Below, piece after piece: positions 1-8,122 of a stretch of 50,997 nt of DNA. Every line of letters starts with the position of its first letter. Position 1 is the stretch's first letter. The stretch is from positions 1 through 50,997 of the forward strand of contig JADFXJ010000010.1 in assembly GCA_015233615.1 (NCBI GenBank), read 5' to 3'. The translations under genes were made by a program, and so were the position numbers. Under the pieces are notes generated by a model. That model did no database searches. It was not told where the DNA came from and saw nothing but the letters and a program-made list of their open reading frames with translations. Source of the stretch: Nitrospirota bacterium. GTDB taxonomy: Bacteria > Nitrospirota > Thermodesulfovibrionia > Thermodesulfovibrionales > Magnetobacteriaceae.

Positions 1-170
1 GGGAAATATCCGCCAGAGAGTTCTATTTGAGTGCCGTTGCCAAGGCAAACTCGGACGCTGCCAGAGATATGTTCCTTTCGCTGGCCGAGCAGGAAAAAGG
101 CCACGAAAATTGGCTAAGGAAGGTTCTTGGCGACCTCAAGGCCGAGATGCAGGCACTGAAACAGAGTTAA
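1..170 (+). CDS. Rubrerythrin/ferritin-like domain protein, C-terminal fragment
   Basis: This is the 3' end of a gene cut by the window edge; the open frame begins at base 3 and runs about 55 codons to TAA. The visible residues carry the last helix pair of a ferritin-like four-helix bundle: E..AREFYLSA, then A..MF..LAEQEKGHE, the ExxH-type spacing that binds the di-iron centre in rubrerythrins and related proteins. The chain ends shortly after this helix, so no C-terminal rubredoxin domain follows. Such proteins usually act in peroxide detoxification or iron handling in the cytoplasm. The assignment rests on the helix motif only, and the N-terminal half, with the first set of iron ligands, is outside the window. 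The gene converges on the minus-strand gene ending at 360. Confidence 0.7.
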   Translation, partial: EISAREFYLSAVAKANSDAARDMFLSLAEQEKGHENWLRKVLGDLKAEMQALKQS

Positions 171-258
171 GATACAAAGTTATCGGCAAAGTTACAGATG
201 CACCCGACCTGTAAGCCAGCCGATAAACCGGTAGCAAAAAAACCGGCCTGTAGCGAAG

Positions 259-320
259 CGATCACCAAAATTTTCTTATGATGGGTAGTGCCAATTATTC
301 TTGCCAATGTTTGGTGATCG
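259..320. repeat. 11-bp inverted repeat between convergent genes
   Basis: Bases 259-269 (cgatcaccaaa) and 310-320 (tttggtgatcg) are a perfect 11-bp inverted repeat separated by about 40 bases. It sits between the rubrerythrin-like gene and the convergent synthase gene. It has no T-tract, so it is either a weak bidirectional termination structure or a degenerate repeat end. The rest of 171-359 shows no gene I can support. Confidence 0.45.
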
Positions 321-359
321 GACGCGAGCCACAAATGGGTAAAAGGCGGCCCAAATTGA

Positions 360-1586
360 CTAAATTATATGCAATTCTTTGCCAATCCTTTCGAAAGCTT
401 CCAGGACAAAGTTCAAATGGGTATCCGTATGGGTGGACATGTAACTCGTCCTCACGAGAGCCTTCCCGGTAGGCACGGCAGGGGTTACGGCCACGTTGAC
501 GAACACTCCCCTTTCCTGTAACATCACAGCCATTTTAAGGGCTAACTCAGCCTCACCAACCATTATGGGAATAATGGGAGTCTGTGTCGGGCCAACCTCA
601 AAGCCGAGTTCCTTGAACCCATCGAGCATCTTCCTTGTGTTGCGCCAGAGGGCTTCGAGTCTTTCCGGCTCGCCGTCTATAATGTCCAATGCCGCTATAA
701 CGGCGGCTACGCTGGCCGGAGGAGGGCTGGCACTGAACATGAGAGATCTGGCGTTGTGCTTTATGTAGTGTATGACGTCCGCCTCTCCCGCGACAAAACC
801 GCCTATGGAGGCGAGTGACTTGCTGTAAGTGCCCATGATTATAGGGCACTCCGATTCGAGGCCAAAGTGCTCCGCCGTGCCCCTGCCCGTCTTTCCCAGC
901 ACGCCTATGCCATGGGCGTCGTCAACCATCACCCTGGAGCCGTGCTTGTTGGCAATCCTCAATACCTCCGGAAGGTTCACGATGTCCCCTTCCATGCTGA
1001 ATACTCCGTCTACCACCGTGAGAGTACTCTTTTGGGAGGCTTCGGAGAGGACCCTTTCGTAATCCACCATGTCGTTGTGCCTGTATTTCCTTACTTCGCC
1101 GTAGGAAAGGCGGCAGCCGTCTATAATGCTGGCATGGTCCATCTTGTCCAGTATCACAGCATCGTCCTTGCCGACTAAAGCCGATATCACGCCGAGGTTT
1201 ACCTGAAAACCGGTAGTGAAAATAACGGCGGCTTCCTTTCTCATGAATTTCGCAAGTTTTTCTTCGAGCTGGACGTGTATGTCCAGTGTGCCGTTGAGGA
1301 GCCTGGAGCCCGCACAACCGGTACCGTATTTTTTGATGGCGTCGATTGCCGCTTCCTTTACCTTTGGATGGTTGTTCAGGCCTAAGTAGTTGTTGGAGCC
1401 GACCATCACCATCCTCTTGCCGTTCATGACGACTTCCGGCTCCTGGGCACTCTCTATTACCCTGAAGTAAGGGTATAACCCTTGTGAAATATATTCTCTG
1501 GCCCGTGTGAAACGGGAGCATTTGTCAAAAATGTCTTTACCATGTTCTACAGCCATTTGTGAATCCTGTACCAGTTTGCTGTCCAT
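360..1586 (-). CDS. Alpha-oxoamine synthase, serine palmitoyltransferase-like (PLP-dependent)
   Basis: A 408-residue fold-type I PLP enzyme of the alpha-oxoamine synthase family, which condenses an amino acid with an acyl thioester and releases CO2. The PLP lysine is K256 in the motif GTYSKSLASIGGF. The His that stacks on PLP is H151 (DHASIIDG), and the cofactor Asp lies in VDDAHGIG (about 222-226). The SKSLASIGGF context resembles bacterial serine palmitoyltransferases (and sulfonolipid cysteate acyltransferases) more than BioF or KBL, whose lysine loops read differently. The upstream gene encodes an NAD-dependent reductase/epimerase that overlaps this one by 40 bases, suggesting coupled translation. 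Together they suggest sphingoid-base or sulfonolipid synthesis at the cytoplasmic face. A second possible start, M11 at 1556 with CAGGA ahead of it, would reduce the overlap. The exact amino-acid substrate cannot be read from sequence. Confidence 0.8.
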   Translation of the reverse strand: MDSKLVQDSQMAVEHGKDIFDKCSRFTRAREYISQGLYPYFRVIESAQEPEVVMNGKRMVMVGSNNYLGLNNHPKVKEAAIDAIKKYGTGCAGSRLLNGTLDIHVQLEEKLAKFMRKEAAVIFTTGFQVNLGVISALVGKDDAVILDKMDHASIIDGCRLSYGEVRKYRHNDMVDYERVLSEASQKSTLTVVDGVFSMEGDIVNLPEVLRIANKHGSRVMVDDAHGIGVLGKTGRGTAEHFGLESECPIIMGTYSKSLASIGGFVAGEADVIHYIKHNARSLMFSASPPPASVAAVIAALDIIDGEPERLEALWRNTRKMLDGFKELGFEVGPTQTPIIPIMVGEAELALKMAVMLQERGVFVNVAVTPAVPTGKALVRTSYMSTHTDTHLNFVLEAFERIGKELHII

Positions 1587-2515
1587 TTTACCCCATCTTT
1601 CAATTTTACCTTCGGTTGAAAACCAAAGTCTTTAGCCGCTTCGTCATCATTGCAAAGCCAGTGGGTGTACTTCAGCTCTTTAAGCTTGTCGGGGTTTATT
1701 ATGCCATTTTTAAAGATCCTGGTGTAAATGGATACTACCAGGGGTATCACACGTTTTGGAATGCCAATCTTTACGTAACGGCACCGGAGCTCCTGAGCTA
1801 TGGCCTCTGCAATAGATACGTTGGTATGAATCTCCCGATCTGTCAGGTAATAGGTTTTGCCGATGGTTTTATCGCTTTTTGCCGACTTGATAATCCCTTT
1901 TACGAGGTCCTCCACGTAGATCATCGAATAGTAAGACTTCCCCATGTGAGGGAAGAATCCCTTTTTGATCATTTTGAAAACAACGTAAAAATCCTTGTCT
2001 CGTGGTCCGTAAACTGCCGGCGGCCTGATTATCGTCACCGGAAAACGATCCATATATTGGCGCACGAGGCGCTCTCCTTCCAATTTACTGTATCCATAAT
2101 CCGAAACCGGATCAGGCTCCGTATCGGTGTCAACCGCAGTCGTCCCCTTGCAAGGCCCTCCGGCGGCAAGGCTGCTGACGTGAACGAAACGCCTTAAGTT
2201 GCCGTTGTACTTGTCCAGCGATTCCAATATACTGCCGGTTCCCCTGACGTTTGTGCTGAAGAACTCCTCCGCACTTCCAGCCTTGGTCAACCCCGCCAGG
2301 TGAAAGACGTAGTCGAAGTCTCCGAGTGAATCCTCCAAAGAGCCGATGCCCGCGCCAACGTCCTTTACTTTTATGTAATTGATCGGATAACTCTCTATCC
2401 ACTTTAAATCGGACTTGTCTCTGATAAGACACGTTACCGAAAATCCCTGGCGTATCAGTTCTTCTACCAGGTGGCTTCCTATGAAGCCGGTTCCGCCTGT
2501 TACGAGTGCTTTCAT
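1547..2515 (-). CDS. NAD-dependent epimerase/dehydratase (extended SDR), CerR-like candidate
   Basis: A 322-residue extended short-chain dehydrogenase. The N-terminus has the NAD-binding GGTGFIG glycine motif (residues 7-13), and the catalytic YxxxK is Y140-GYS-K144, with Ser residues near 114-115 in HVSSLAAGG. The family includes sugar epimerases, 3-beta-HSD-like enzymes and the bacterial ceramide reductase CerR. The tight overlap with the serine-palmitoyltransferase-like gene makes reduction of a 3-keto-sphingoid or ceramide intermediate the most attractive role, but that is inferred from context. No signal peptide or membrane segment is obvious apart from a hydrophobic stretch near residues 255-275, so it is probably cytoplasmic or peripheral. 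A generic nucleotide-sugar epimerase is the alternative. Confidence 0.75.
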   Translation of the reverse strand: MKALVTGGTGFIGSHLVEELIRQGFSVTCLIRDKSDLKWIESYPINYIKVKDVGAGIGSLEDSLGDFDYVFHLAGLTKAGSAEEFFSTNVRGTGSILESLDKYNGNLRRFVHVSSLAAGGPCKGTTAVDTDTEPDPVSDYGYSKLEGERLVRQYMDRFPVTIIRPPAVYGPRDKDFYVVFKMIKKGFFPHMGKSYYSMIYVEDLVKGIIKSAKSDKTIGKTYYLTDREIHTNVSIAEAIAQELRCRYVKIGIPKRVIPLVVSIYTRIFKNGIINPDKLKELKYTHWLCNDDEAAKDFGFQPKVKLKDGVKWTANWYRIHKWL

Positions 2516-2732
2516 CTATTCTATTCTTTTCTTGCTATGTACGATTAGTTACATACGCAGTAAGTCGCATATTGCGGTTTTCAATAAAAACCAGGTTTTC
2601 CTTATTATATACGATATGTAGCACTTTTTTCACGCTATTTTCATCTTTGCCCGGGATTAGCGCATTTGTCGTTAATCAATCAGGTACTTACAGATTTGAT
2701 ACTTAACCGATTTGGTTGGCACTTATACTAAG
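2516..2732. other. Intergenic region upstream of the epimerase gene
   Basis: About 217 A+T-rich bases separate the epimerase start (minus strand) from the palindromic repeat at 2733. The minus-strand promoter for the epimerase/synthase pair must lie here. I see no convincing coding frame and no clear -35/-10 pair that I would defend. Confidence 0.4.
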
Positions 2733-2900
2733 GCATTCAAAAGAGTAAAGGACAAAAGATTAACACGAAAGGCACGAAAAAAGGCACGAAAGGCACGAAA
2801 AGGTGCAGAAGTGCATAGTCCTTTTTCGTGTTTTTCGTTATTTTCGTGCCTTTCGTGTTAATCTTTTGTCTGTTTTTGTTCTTTACTCGTTTGACCGCAA
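2733..2900. repeat. Palindromic intergenic repeat, copy 1
   Basis: A roughly 168-bp near-palindrome. The left arm starts gcattcaaaagagtaaag, followed by gacaaaagattaacacgaaa and several cgaaaggca units. The right arm is the approximate reverse complement, with cctttcgtgttaatctttt and then ctttactcgtttgaccgc. A nearly identical copy lies at 50289-50444, and a lone left end is at 26061-26076. The element encodes nothing obvious. It lies 7 bases past the stop of the DacB-like gene, so it could also act as that gene's terminator. The structure resembles a MITE or REP-type element. Confidence 0.85.
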
Positions 2901-2907
2901 CTTATTA

Positions 2908-4527
2908 TTAACCGGTTTTGCCACGCTTAAAGGACAAGATCCTCGATATTACCCTGTCCTGTACGGCCTTTACCCCATCGGGCGGGCCCAAAAAATTTTC
3001 CATCATGATGCTAAAGGCCACCGGTTCGCCATCCACGGTAACGGCATAGCCGGAAACGGTACAAGTGCCGGAGAAAAAGCCGGTTTTGGCCTTGACCTTA
3101 CCGCTGCTGTCCGTCAACCTGTCTCTCATCGTTCCATCCGTACCGGCTATAGATAAAGAGGCCATAAAGGCGTCCCTTATCTTTGGTTGCGCGTAAACGG
3201 CACCGAGAAGCTCTATGAATATGTCCGGCGAGACCAGGTTATAACTGGAAAGTCCGGAGCCGTCTACCATTTCCAGATTATCCACGTCCACTTCAAGGCC
3301 GGCCAAAAACTCCTTTACCCTTTTTATACCCTTTTGGGCGGTGCCTGGTACTCCATCCCCCTGAGCCCCGATAGCCTTTAATATGAGTTCGGCAAACAGG
3401 TTGACGCTTCTTTTATTCACAGCCTTTACGATTTCCGTCAGGGGAGGCGAAACGTGTGCAGCCACTTCTTTGGCGCCGGCCGGTACCTGCCCTCTGCGTA
3501 TAGTTCCGCTGATTTTCACACCCTCGCTATCGAGGGCTTCCTTAAAGATGGTACACGCGTAGAGGGAGGGTTCCGCTACCTCCACGTGGAAAGTTCTTTC
3601 GTCGGAATCAGCCATAAGCCAGCCTGTTGCGACTATCCTGTTGCTTCCCTCGCGCCATTTCCTTACCACCGAAAAATCGTGTATGAAATCACGCCCGCCG
3701 CCATTGGAAGACACCGAAGACACCGTAGTACCTTCGTTAACAAGCTCCACGTACGAAGTTCGGGGCTCAACGCTTAACGACACCGCATCTGCCGCCCTTT
3801 TACCAGCTTTAGCCCCAATGGTTACGCAATTGCCGTTTACCGTAAGAGCGTTAATCTCCGCGTAGCTACACGACGAGGCGTCATCCCACATCCACCCCCT
3901 GCCTCGGGGCAGATCGTCGAGATATGTATCGTCACATACAACGTCCCCTTTTATCGCGCGTACGCCAGAGTCCTTCAAATCCCTGGCAAGTGCGCGTAAG
4001 TCACCGGTAGCCAGCACGGGGTCTGCGTACCCTTTCAGGTAGACGCTGCCTGATACGGAACTCCCTCCCGAACCGGTATGCACGGCATAGAGCACCGTCC
4101 TGAACCTAAAGCCGGGCCCAAGCTGCGCCAGTGCGGCCGACGTGGTAAACAGCTTCAGCGTCGACGCCGGATGAAACAAAAGGTGGCTGTCTCTTGAATA
4201 AAACACGTCACCGGTCTTCAAAGATACAATCTTTATCCCGGTACGGCTACGGTAAAGAGACGGATCTTTAAGCTCAGCGTCAATGTCTCTCCGGAAATTG
4301 TCATAGGGGCCCTCATACGCGGGTGTAACTACACTTCCGGCCGTAACTACACCCATAGCCGGTGCAATAACGTTATTGGCCGGCGTAACGACACCTCCGG
4401 CCGGTGCAACGAAATTTGCGGCCGAACCGGCGCACCCTGCGGCAAAAAGCAGGTAAAGGAGCGGCGCTAAAACCCGCAGACCATATACTGTATCGCGCAT
4501 TATCGCGTATTTCGATATTAAGTCCAT
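2908..4527 (-). CDS. dacB: D-alanyl-D-alanine carboxypeptidase/endopeptidase, PBP4 (DacB) family
   Basis: A 539-residue S13-family peptidase that trims or cleaves peptidoglycan cross-links in the periplasm. All three penicillin-binding motifs are visible: SxxK as S122-TLK in HPASTLKLF, SxN as SSYN in DGSGLSSYN, and KTG in VKAKTGFFSG. The N-terminus is hydrophobic (LLYLLFAAGCAGS) and ends in a Cys. This could be a weak lipobox, making it a lipoprotein, or an ordinary signal peptide. The next 35 residues are a low-complexity Val-Thr-Pro-Ala repeat encoded by degenerate tandem DNA. Neither M1 nor M10 (4500) has a strong Shine-Dalgarno, so the start is uncertain. It is transcribed alone, away from the flagellin gene. 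Confidence 0.9.
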   Translation of the reverse strand: MDLISKYAIMRDTVYGLRVLAPLLYLLFAAGCAGSAANFVAPAGGVVTPANNVIAPAMGVVTAGSVVTPAYEGPYDNFRRDIDAELKDPSLYRSRTGIKIVSLKTGDVFYSRDSHLLFHPASTLKLFTTSAALAQLGPGFRFRTVLYAVHTGSGGSSVSGSVYLKGYADPVLATGDLRALARDLKDSGVRAIKGDVVCDDTYLDDLPRGRGWMWDDASSCSYAEINALTVNGNCVTIGAKAGKRAADAVSLSVEPRTSYVELVNEGTTVSSVSSNGGGRDFIHDFSVVRKWREGSNRIVATGWLMADSDERTFHVEVAEPSLYACTIFKEALDSEGVKISGTIRRGQVPAGAKEVAAHVSPPLTEIVKAVNKRSVNLFAELILKAIGAQGDGVPGTAQKGIKRVKEFLAGLEVDVDNLEMVDGSGLSSYNLVSPDIFIELLGAVYAQPKIRDAFMASLSIAGTDGTMRDRLTDSSGKVKAKTGFFSGTCTVSGYAVTVDGEPVAFSIMMENFLGPPDGVKAVQDRVISRILSFKRGKTG

Positions 4528-4910
4528 CTGTTTCCGAACCCGAATATCGGACTGTATTTATGCACCGTGTTTATCCACTTAGGGGTAGCGTATTTATTTA
4601 AAGTATTATTATATAAAAGACGCCGCACTAAAAGGACAACTAAGTGTTGCGCACAATAACTACCGGGCTTTAGAAGTAAAACGTTGGCAATCGGGCAATT
4701 TATTCCATCCAAATGAATTTTTTTCCTACTCCGCTATCAGGTAACGTCTGGATTTTGCCAGAAAATATGACGATTTATCCAGTTGGCTTACTATTTGCAT
4801 ATAGTGCATACATAATGGTACACGAGCATGGCATACATAAGTGCGCCCGACATAGCTAATGTTGCAGGCGAGACAATAACACAGCAAAATACTTTCAGGA
4901 GGAGTTAAAC
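4528..4910. other. Divergent intergenic region, dacB / flagellin
   Basis: The 383-base gap holds the dacB promoter on the minus strand and the flagellin promoter on the plus strand. It contains the sigma-54-type promoter listed separately and a strong flagellin ribosome-binding site (aggaggag, about 4898). I see no coding frame I can support. The long 5' leader (about 100 bases) of the flagellin message is A+T-rich. Confidence 0.5.
4783..4799 (+). promoter_or_regulatory. Sigma-54 (RpoN) promoter of flagellin
   Basis: The sequence ttggcttactatttgca matches the RpoN -24/-12 consensus. TTGGC is intact at -24, TTGCA is intact at -12, and GG and GC are separated by exactly 10 bases. It lies 112 bases upstream of the flagellin ATG on the same strand. 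RpoN control of flagellin or middle flagellar genes is common in epsilon-, delta- and some gamma-proteobacteria and related groups. No enhancer-binding activator gene is in the window. Confidence 0.75.
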
Positions 4911-5930
4911 ATGTCTTTCACTATACAAACAAACATTATGTCTGTCAACGCGCAAAACAACTTACGCAAGACACAGGACCCGTTACAAACGGCCATGCAA
5001 AGGTTGTCATCGGGCTATCGTATTAACTCCGCCAAGGACGACGCTGCGGGAATGGCAATATCCACAAGGATGACCACACAGATTAACGGTCTTAACGTTG
5101 CAGTAAGAAACGCAAACGACGGTCTGTCGATGGCCCAGACGGCAGAAGGCGCCATGAACGAGGTTATCAACAACCTCCAGAGAATAAGAGAGCTCGGCGT
5201 ACAGGCCATGAGCGGCCAGTACGGCGTTACGGACATCGCTTATATGCAATTGGAGGCAAACTCCCTGATAGAAGAAACCGGCAGGATAGCCGAGCAGACG
5301 AAGTTCAACGACAAGAGGCTCCTCACCGGACAATTCAGCGAAAAGCTGTTCATAAGTTCCAGCGCCTCGGACGCAGGAGTCACCCTTAGTTTAGGTTCTA
5401 TGAACTCCGATGCCCTCGGCGGAAATATATTCTTAGCCACCGGTGGTAAGGACCCCCTCAACATCGGCTATCTTAAAGACGTACACACTGCCACTTCGGT
5501 CGGTACAACCGGCGTAGGCGACGGTAATTGGGTAAGCGGCGCCGGCGGGGCCCCGGCATACAGCTACACTACAAATACGGCAATAACTTACAGCGGCAAA
5601 TATTCGTTCCTGATAAACAACGGAACCGCTGCTAACCCGAATTTCGTTTCGCAGGCTTCCAATGCCATTGCAGTAGTAGATGGAGCGCTTAACGCCACTC
5701 TGTTGCAAAAAGCCGAGATGGGTGCCAAAATGAACCAGTTTACCGCCGTCGTCAATAACGAGTCCAATGTAATCGAAACGACGACTGCCTCACGTTCGAG
5801 AATCATGGATGCCGACTTCGCTACAGAAACGGCGAATCTGACCAAGAACATGATATTGCAGCAGGCAGGTATATCGGTATTGTCACAGGCTAACTCGGCA
5901 CCCCAGCAATTGCTGGCCCTATTGAAGTAG
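4911..5930 (+). CDS. fliC: Flagellin
   Basis: A 339-residue flagellin, the filament subunit exported through the flagellar type III apparatus. The conserved N-terminal D0/D1 helices run over residues 1-145, with IMSVNAQNNL, MQRLSSGYRINSAKDDAAG and a TKFNDKRLLTG motif. The C-terminal D1/D0 helices (about 265-339) include SRIMDADFATETANLTK and finish SAPQQLLALLK. The middle (about 150-260) is a short variable D2-like region rich in Gly, Ser and Thr, so the filament surface domain is small. The ATG is preceded by aggaggag and driven by the RpoN-type promoter at 4783. No other flagellin or chaperone gene is adjacent; the gene appears monocistronic. Confidence 0.97.
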   Translation: MSFTIQTNIMSVNAQNNLRKTQDPLQTAMQRLSSGYRINSAKDDAAGMAISTRMTTQINGLNVAVRNANDGLSMAQTAEGAMNEVINNLQRIRELGVQAMSGQYGVTDIAYMQLEANSLIEETGRIAEQTKFNDKRLLTGQFSEKLFISSSASDAGVTLSLGSMNSDALGGNIFLATGGKDPLNIGYLKDVHTATSVGTTGVGDGNWVSGAGGAPAYSYTTNTAITYSGKYSFLINNGTAANPNFVSQASNAIAVVDGALNATLLQKAEMGAKMNQFTAVVNNESNVIETTTASRSRIMDADFATETANLTKNMILQQAGISVLSQANSAPQQLLALLK

Positions 5931-6143
5931 AATCGGTTGAAGTGTCAATCATATAGGATTGGTATGCTGCAGGGCACTGTATAAGCCATGGTACGGGTTA
6001 AGCCCGAAGTGCTGATTATAAAACCATGTACAGAGACGGGGAGCGGCTTGTTTGCCCCATGATAAAGAGCCCGTCCGGTGTCTGTCCGGTGCCTTAACGT
6101 TGTCTTATACAAGGCCTCATCATGGAGTGAAATAGTTACGGCT

Positions 6144-7346
6144 TTAACCGGCCACGGTTTTTAGGGTTATCGTCGTTATGGTGCCACCGTTGTAGTTTTC
6201 GGCACTGAACTGCCCTCCCATGTTATTTTCGATTATTAAACGGGACAGGTAAAGCCCCATGCCGGTTCTCTTACCCATTCCCATGCCGGTAATATTGCCA
6301 ATATCCTTTGTAGTGAAGCACCCCGACCTACGGTCTGGCATATCTTCGGGCATACCACCTCCATCATCACCGATTTTGATATGAACTTTGCCGCTTTCCA
6401 CTTGCCGTTCGATCCAAATCTTACCAACTGCCTGCCGGGACAGCGAATAACGGGTACGCTTATCTACTATGGCATCCACGCAGTTCATCAGAATATTCAA
6501 TATGGCCTGCTTGAATTCGTTCGAATAACCGGAAACGATTATGGCTTCCTTCGGATCGAAATTGAGCCCGACGGTAATGGACTCTTTCAAAAAGATGGAA
6601 GACGTTATGAAAAGTGTTTCCCCGATGCTCCCGACAACGTTAAAATCGGATTTTTTTTCGACGGGGTTAAAAAAGTTTCCAAATACGTCTAAGGTGCCGG
6701 ACATAGAGTGAATTTCCAGCATGGCTTTTTTGACTGCCTCCTCCAGGTAGTCGTAATTTAACTCACCGAAGTCGTATGCCTCTTTCAAGTCCTGGATTAT
6801 AAGACCCAGTGCGTTGAGCGGCTGCCGCCACTGGTGGGATATGGAGCGAAACATCTCACCCATGAGCACCATCGTCGAGTGCTCCCTGAAGAACTCTGCA
6901 TTCAGACACTCCCGGGCCAACCGCTTGTCGATCTCTTCGTTTATCGTTATATCCATGTGCTCCTGAAGTTCCTGCAACCTGTCGAGTCCGGCCATATCGG
7001 TTATGAAAGCACAGAGCCCTGAGCTGAAAGGATAAAACTTTGCTTCGAAAACATGCTTATGCCCATAATTACAAATAAAATGATTGCAAACGGCCGGTTT
7101 TTTGTCCTTCAAAGCCTCTGTAAGGACGCCACTGATGCACGTACCATACCAGTCGGGGAAAATATCGAAAACGGTGCAACCCAGGACTTCTTCCAACCGC
7201 AGATCGAAGAACCGCCCGAAGGCCTTGTTGCAGTAAACGATCAGCAAACCTTCGTCAATCACAAAAAATGGGTTTGGCAAGTCGTCGAAAAAAAAGTTGA
7301 GGTTGAATTCCCCGTCTTTAAGGATGGCATGTACGTCCGGCTTCAA
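6144..7346 (-). CDS. PAS-domain sensor histidine kinase (HWRQP type)
   Basis: A 400-residue soluble sensor kinase. A PAS-like domain occupies about residues 20-120 (NPFFVIDEGLLIVYCNKAF) and a short coiled linker follows. The phospho-acceptor is H171 in SISHQWRQPLNALGL, the H[QN]WRQP variant of HisKA. The ATPase domain has the N box NILMNCVDAI, the G1 box IGDDGGGMP and a G2-like GMGLYLS. It has no membrane segment, so it is cytoplasmic. It is a close paralogue of the kinase part of the 13180 gene, sharing the WRQPLN..GLI.QD..-(A/E)..FGELN pattern. No response regulator is adjacent on its strand, so it is an orphan kinase in this window. Confidence 0.9.
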   Translation of the reverse strand: MKPDVHAILKDGEFNLNFFFDDLPNPFFVIDEGLLIVYCNKAFGRFFDLRLEEVLGCTVFDIFPDWYGTCISGVLTEALKDKKPAVCNHFICNYGHKHVFEAKFYPFSSGLCAFITDMAGLDRLQELQEHMDITINEEIDKRLARECLNAEFFREHSTMVLMGEMFRSISHQWRQPLNALGLIIQDLKEAYDFGELNYDYLEEAVKKAMLEIHSMSGTLDVFGNFFNPVEKKSDFNVVGSIGETLFITSSIFLKESITVGLNFDPKEAIIVSGYSNEFKQAILNILMNCVDAIVDKRTRYSLSRQAVGKIWIERQVESGKVHIKIGDDGGGMPEDMPDRRSGCFTTKDIGNITGMGMGKRTGMGLYLSRLIIENNMGGQFSAENYNGGTITTITLKTVAG

Positions 7347-7375
7347 TTATGGCACCGGATTGTTTTAAAAGAATC

Positions 7376-7466
7376 GATCCACAAAGAAACACTAAGAAAA
7401 ACCTTCTTGATCCTTTTTCGTGAGCCTTGGAGCCGTCTGCCGAATTCGCGGGGTACTTTGTGGATC
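7376..7466. repeat. Inverted repeat gatccacaaag/ctttgtggatc
   Basis: Perfect 11-bp arms at 7376-7386 and 7456-7466 bracket the short gap between the YggU-like gene and the kinase gene on the minus strand. The interval contains cacaaagaaacactaaga-type sequence typical of degenerate intergenic repeats. The right arm overlaps the stop region of the YggU-like gene. It may act as a terminator or be a repeat remnant. Confidence 0.5.
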
Positions 7467-7758
7467 ATGTCCTTTCTAAGGCTTTTATTTCGATAAGTTT
7501 ATCCCTGGAGGTCTCGCCTTTGATGATCTTTATGTCGGACTTTCTAATCTTCACCTTTACCTTCCCCCTGGTTTCTATCCTCTCCCTGGTCCCGACTCCG
7601 GGTACGTTTGAAAAGTAATCGCTAAGAAGTTCAATCAGAAGCTTATTAGCCTGGCCGTCAACCGGAGGAGCAGTCAGTTTAACCTTTAACGTGCCATCTA
7701 CGCACTCCTGCACCTCGTTAACACCACTCCGGGTAATTACTCTGACTTTTATTATCAT
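7465..7758 (-). CDS. DUF167 (YggU) family protein
   Basis: A 97-residue protein of the conserved YggU/DUF167 family, of unknown biochemical role. The family hallmarks are visible: VKLTAPPVDGQANKLLIELL in the middle and the C-terminal IKGETSRDKLIEI (usually IVSGxxSRxK). Compared with the standard family, the stretch between these motifs is longer and basic (RIETRGKVKVKIRKSD). The size is otherwise normal. It is probably a small soluble cytoplasmic protein. It lies downstream of the small cytochrome gene on the same strand, with a hairpin-forming sequence (about 7764-7852) between them. Confidence 0.85.
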   Translation of the reverse strand: MIIKVRVITRSGVNEVQECVDGTLKVKLTAPPVDGQANKLLIELLSDYFSNVPGVGTRERIETRGKVKVKIRKSDIKIIKGETSRDKLIEIKALERT

Positions 7759-7764
7759 ATTAAC

Positions 7765-7853
7765 AAGAAAAGCACACAGAGGGGACTATCCTAAACCAAC
7801 GTCAGAAAAACAGTAGTCAGGAAGTAAAATCCCCTCTTTGTACTTTTGTGTCG
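7765..7853. repeat. Imperfect inverted repeat (cacacagagggga / tcccctctttgt)
   Basis: Sequence near 7770-7783 (gcacacagagggga) pairs imperfectly with about 7830-7852 (tcccctctttgtacttttgtg). It lies just downstream of the small cytochrome gene stop (minus strand) and could serve as its terminator. The wording is similar to other cacaaag/cagagg hairpins in this window, so it may be a degenerate repeat. Confidence 0.4.
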
Positions 7854-7855
7854 TG

Positions 7856-8122
7856 CTATTTAAGTCCGAGATCTGCTGCGGCGGCCTTTAAATTTTCATC
7901 GTTGCCCTTAACAGCGTTCATCATAGGACTCTTCGAGTCCTTTGCGCCTTTTATAAAAGCATCGGCTGTCTTAAACTTCTCCAATAACTTTGCCTTGCCA
8001 ATAGCTGGTTTCCCGGCATCGTTATGGCATCCCTGACACTTCTCCCAGCCGGCAGCCATAGCCACAGAGGAAAAAGCCGCTATCATTACGATAGCTAATA
8101 CCAAAGCCATAATTCTTTTCAT
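7856..8122 (-). CDS. Small periplasmic c-type cytochrome
   Basis: An 88-residue precursor with a Sec signal peptide (MKRIMALVLAIVMIAAFSSVAMA, then AGWEKC). It has one haem-binding CxxCH motif, CQGCH. The mature protein is about 65 residues, at the small end for a monohaem class I cytochrome c. The likely distal Met ligand is in SPMMNAVKG. It would carry electrons in the periplasm. The start is the ATG at 8122 because aaaggaggtg sits 6 bases ahead of it; a GTG at 8131 would put the Shine-Dalgarno inside the gene. No oxidase or reductase gene is next to it, so the partner is unknown. Confidence 0.85.
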   Translation of the reverse strand: MKRIMALVLAIVMIAAFSSVAMAAGWEKCQGCHNDAGKPAIGKAKLLEKFKTADAFIKGAKDSKSPMMNAVKGNDENLKAAAADLGLK

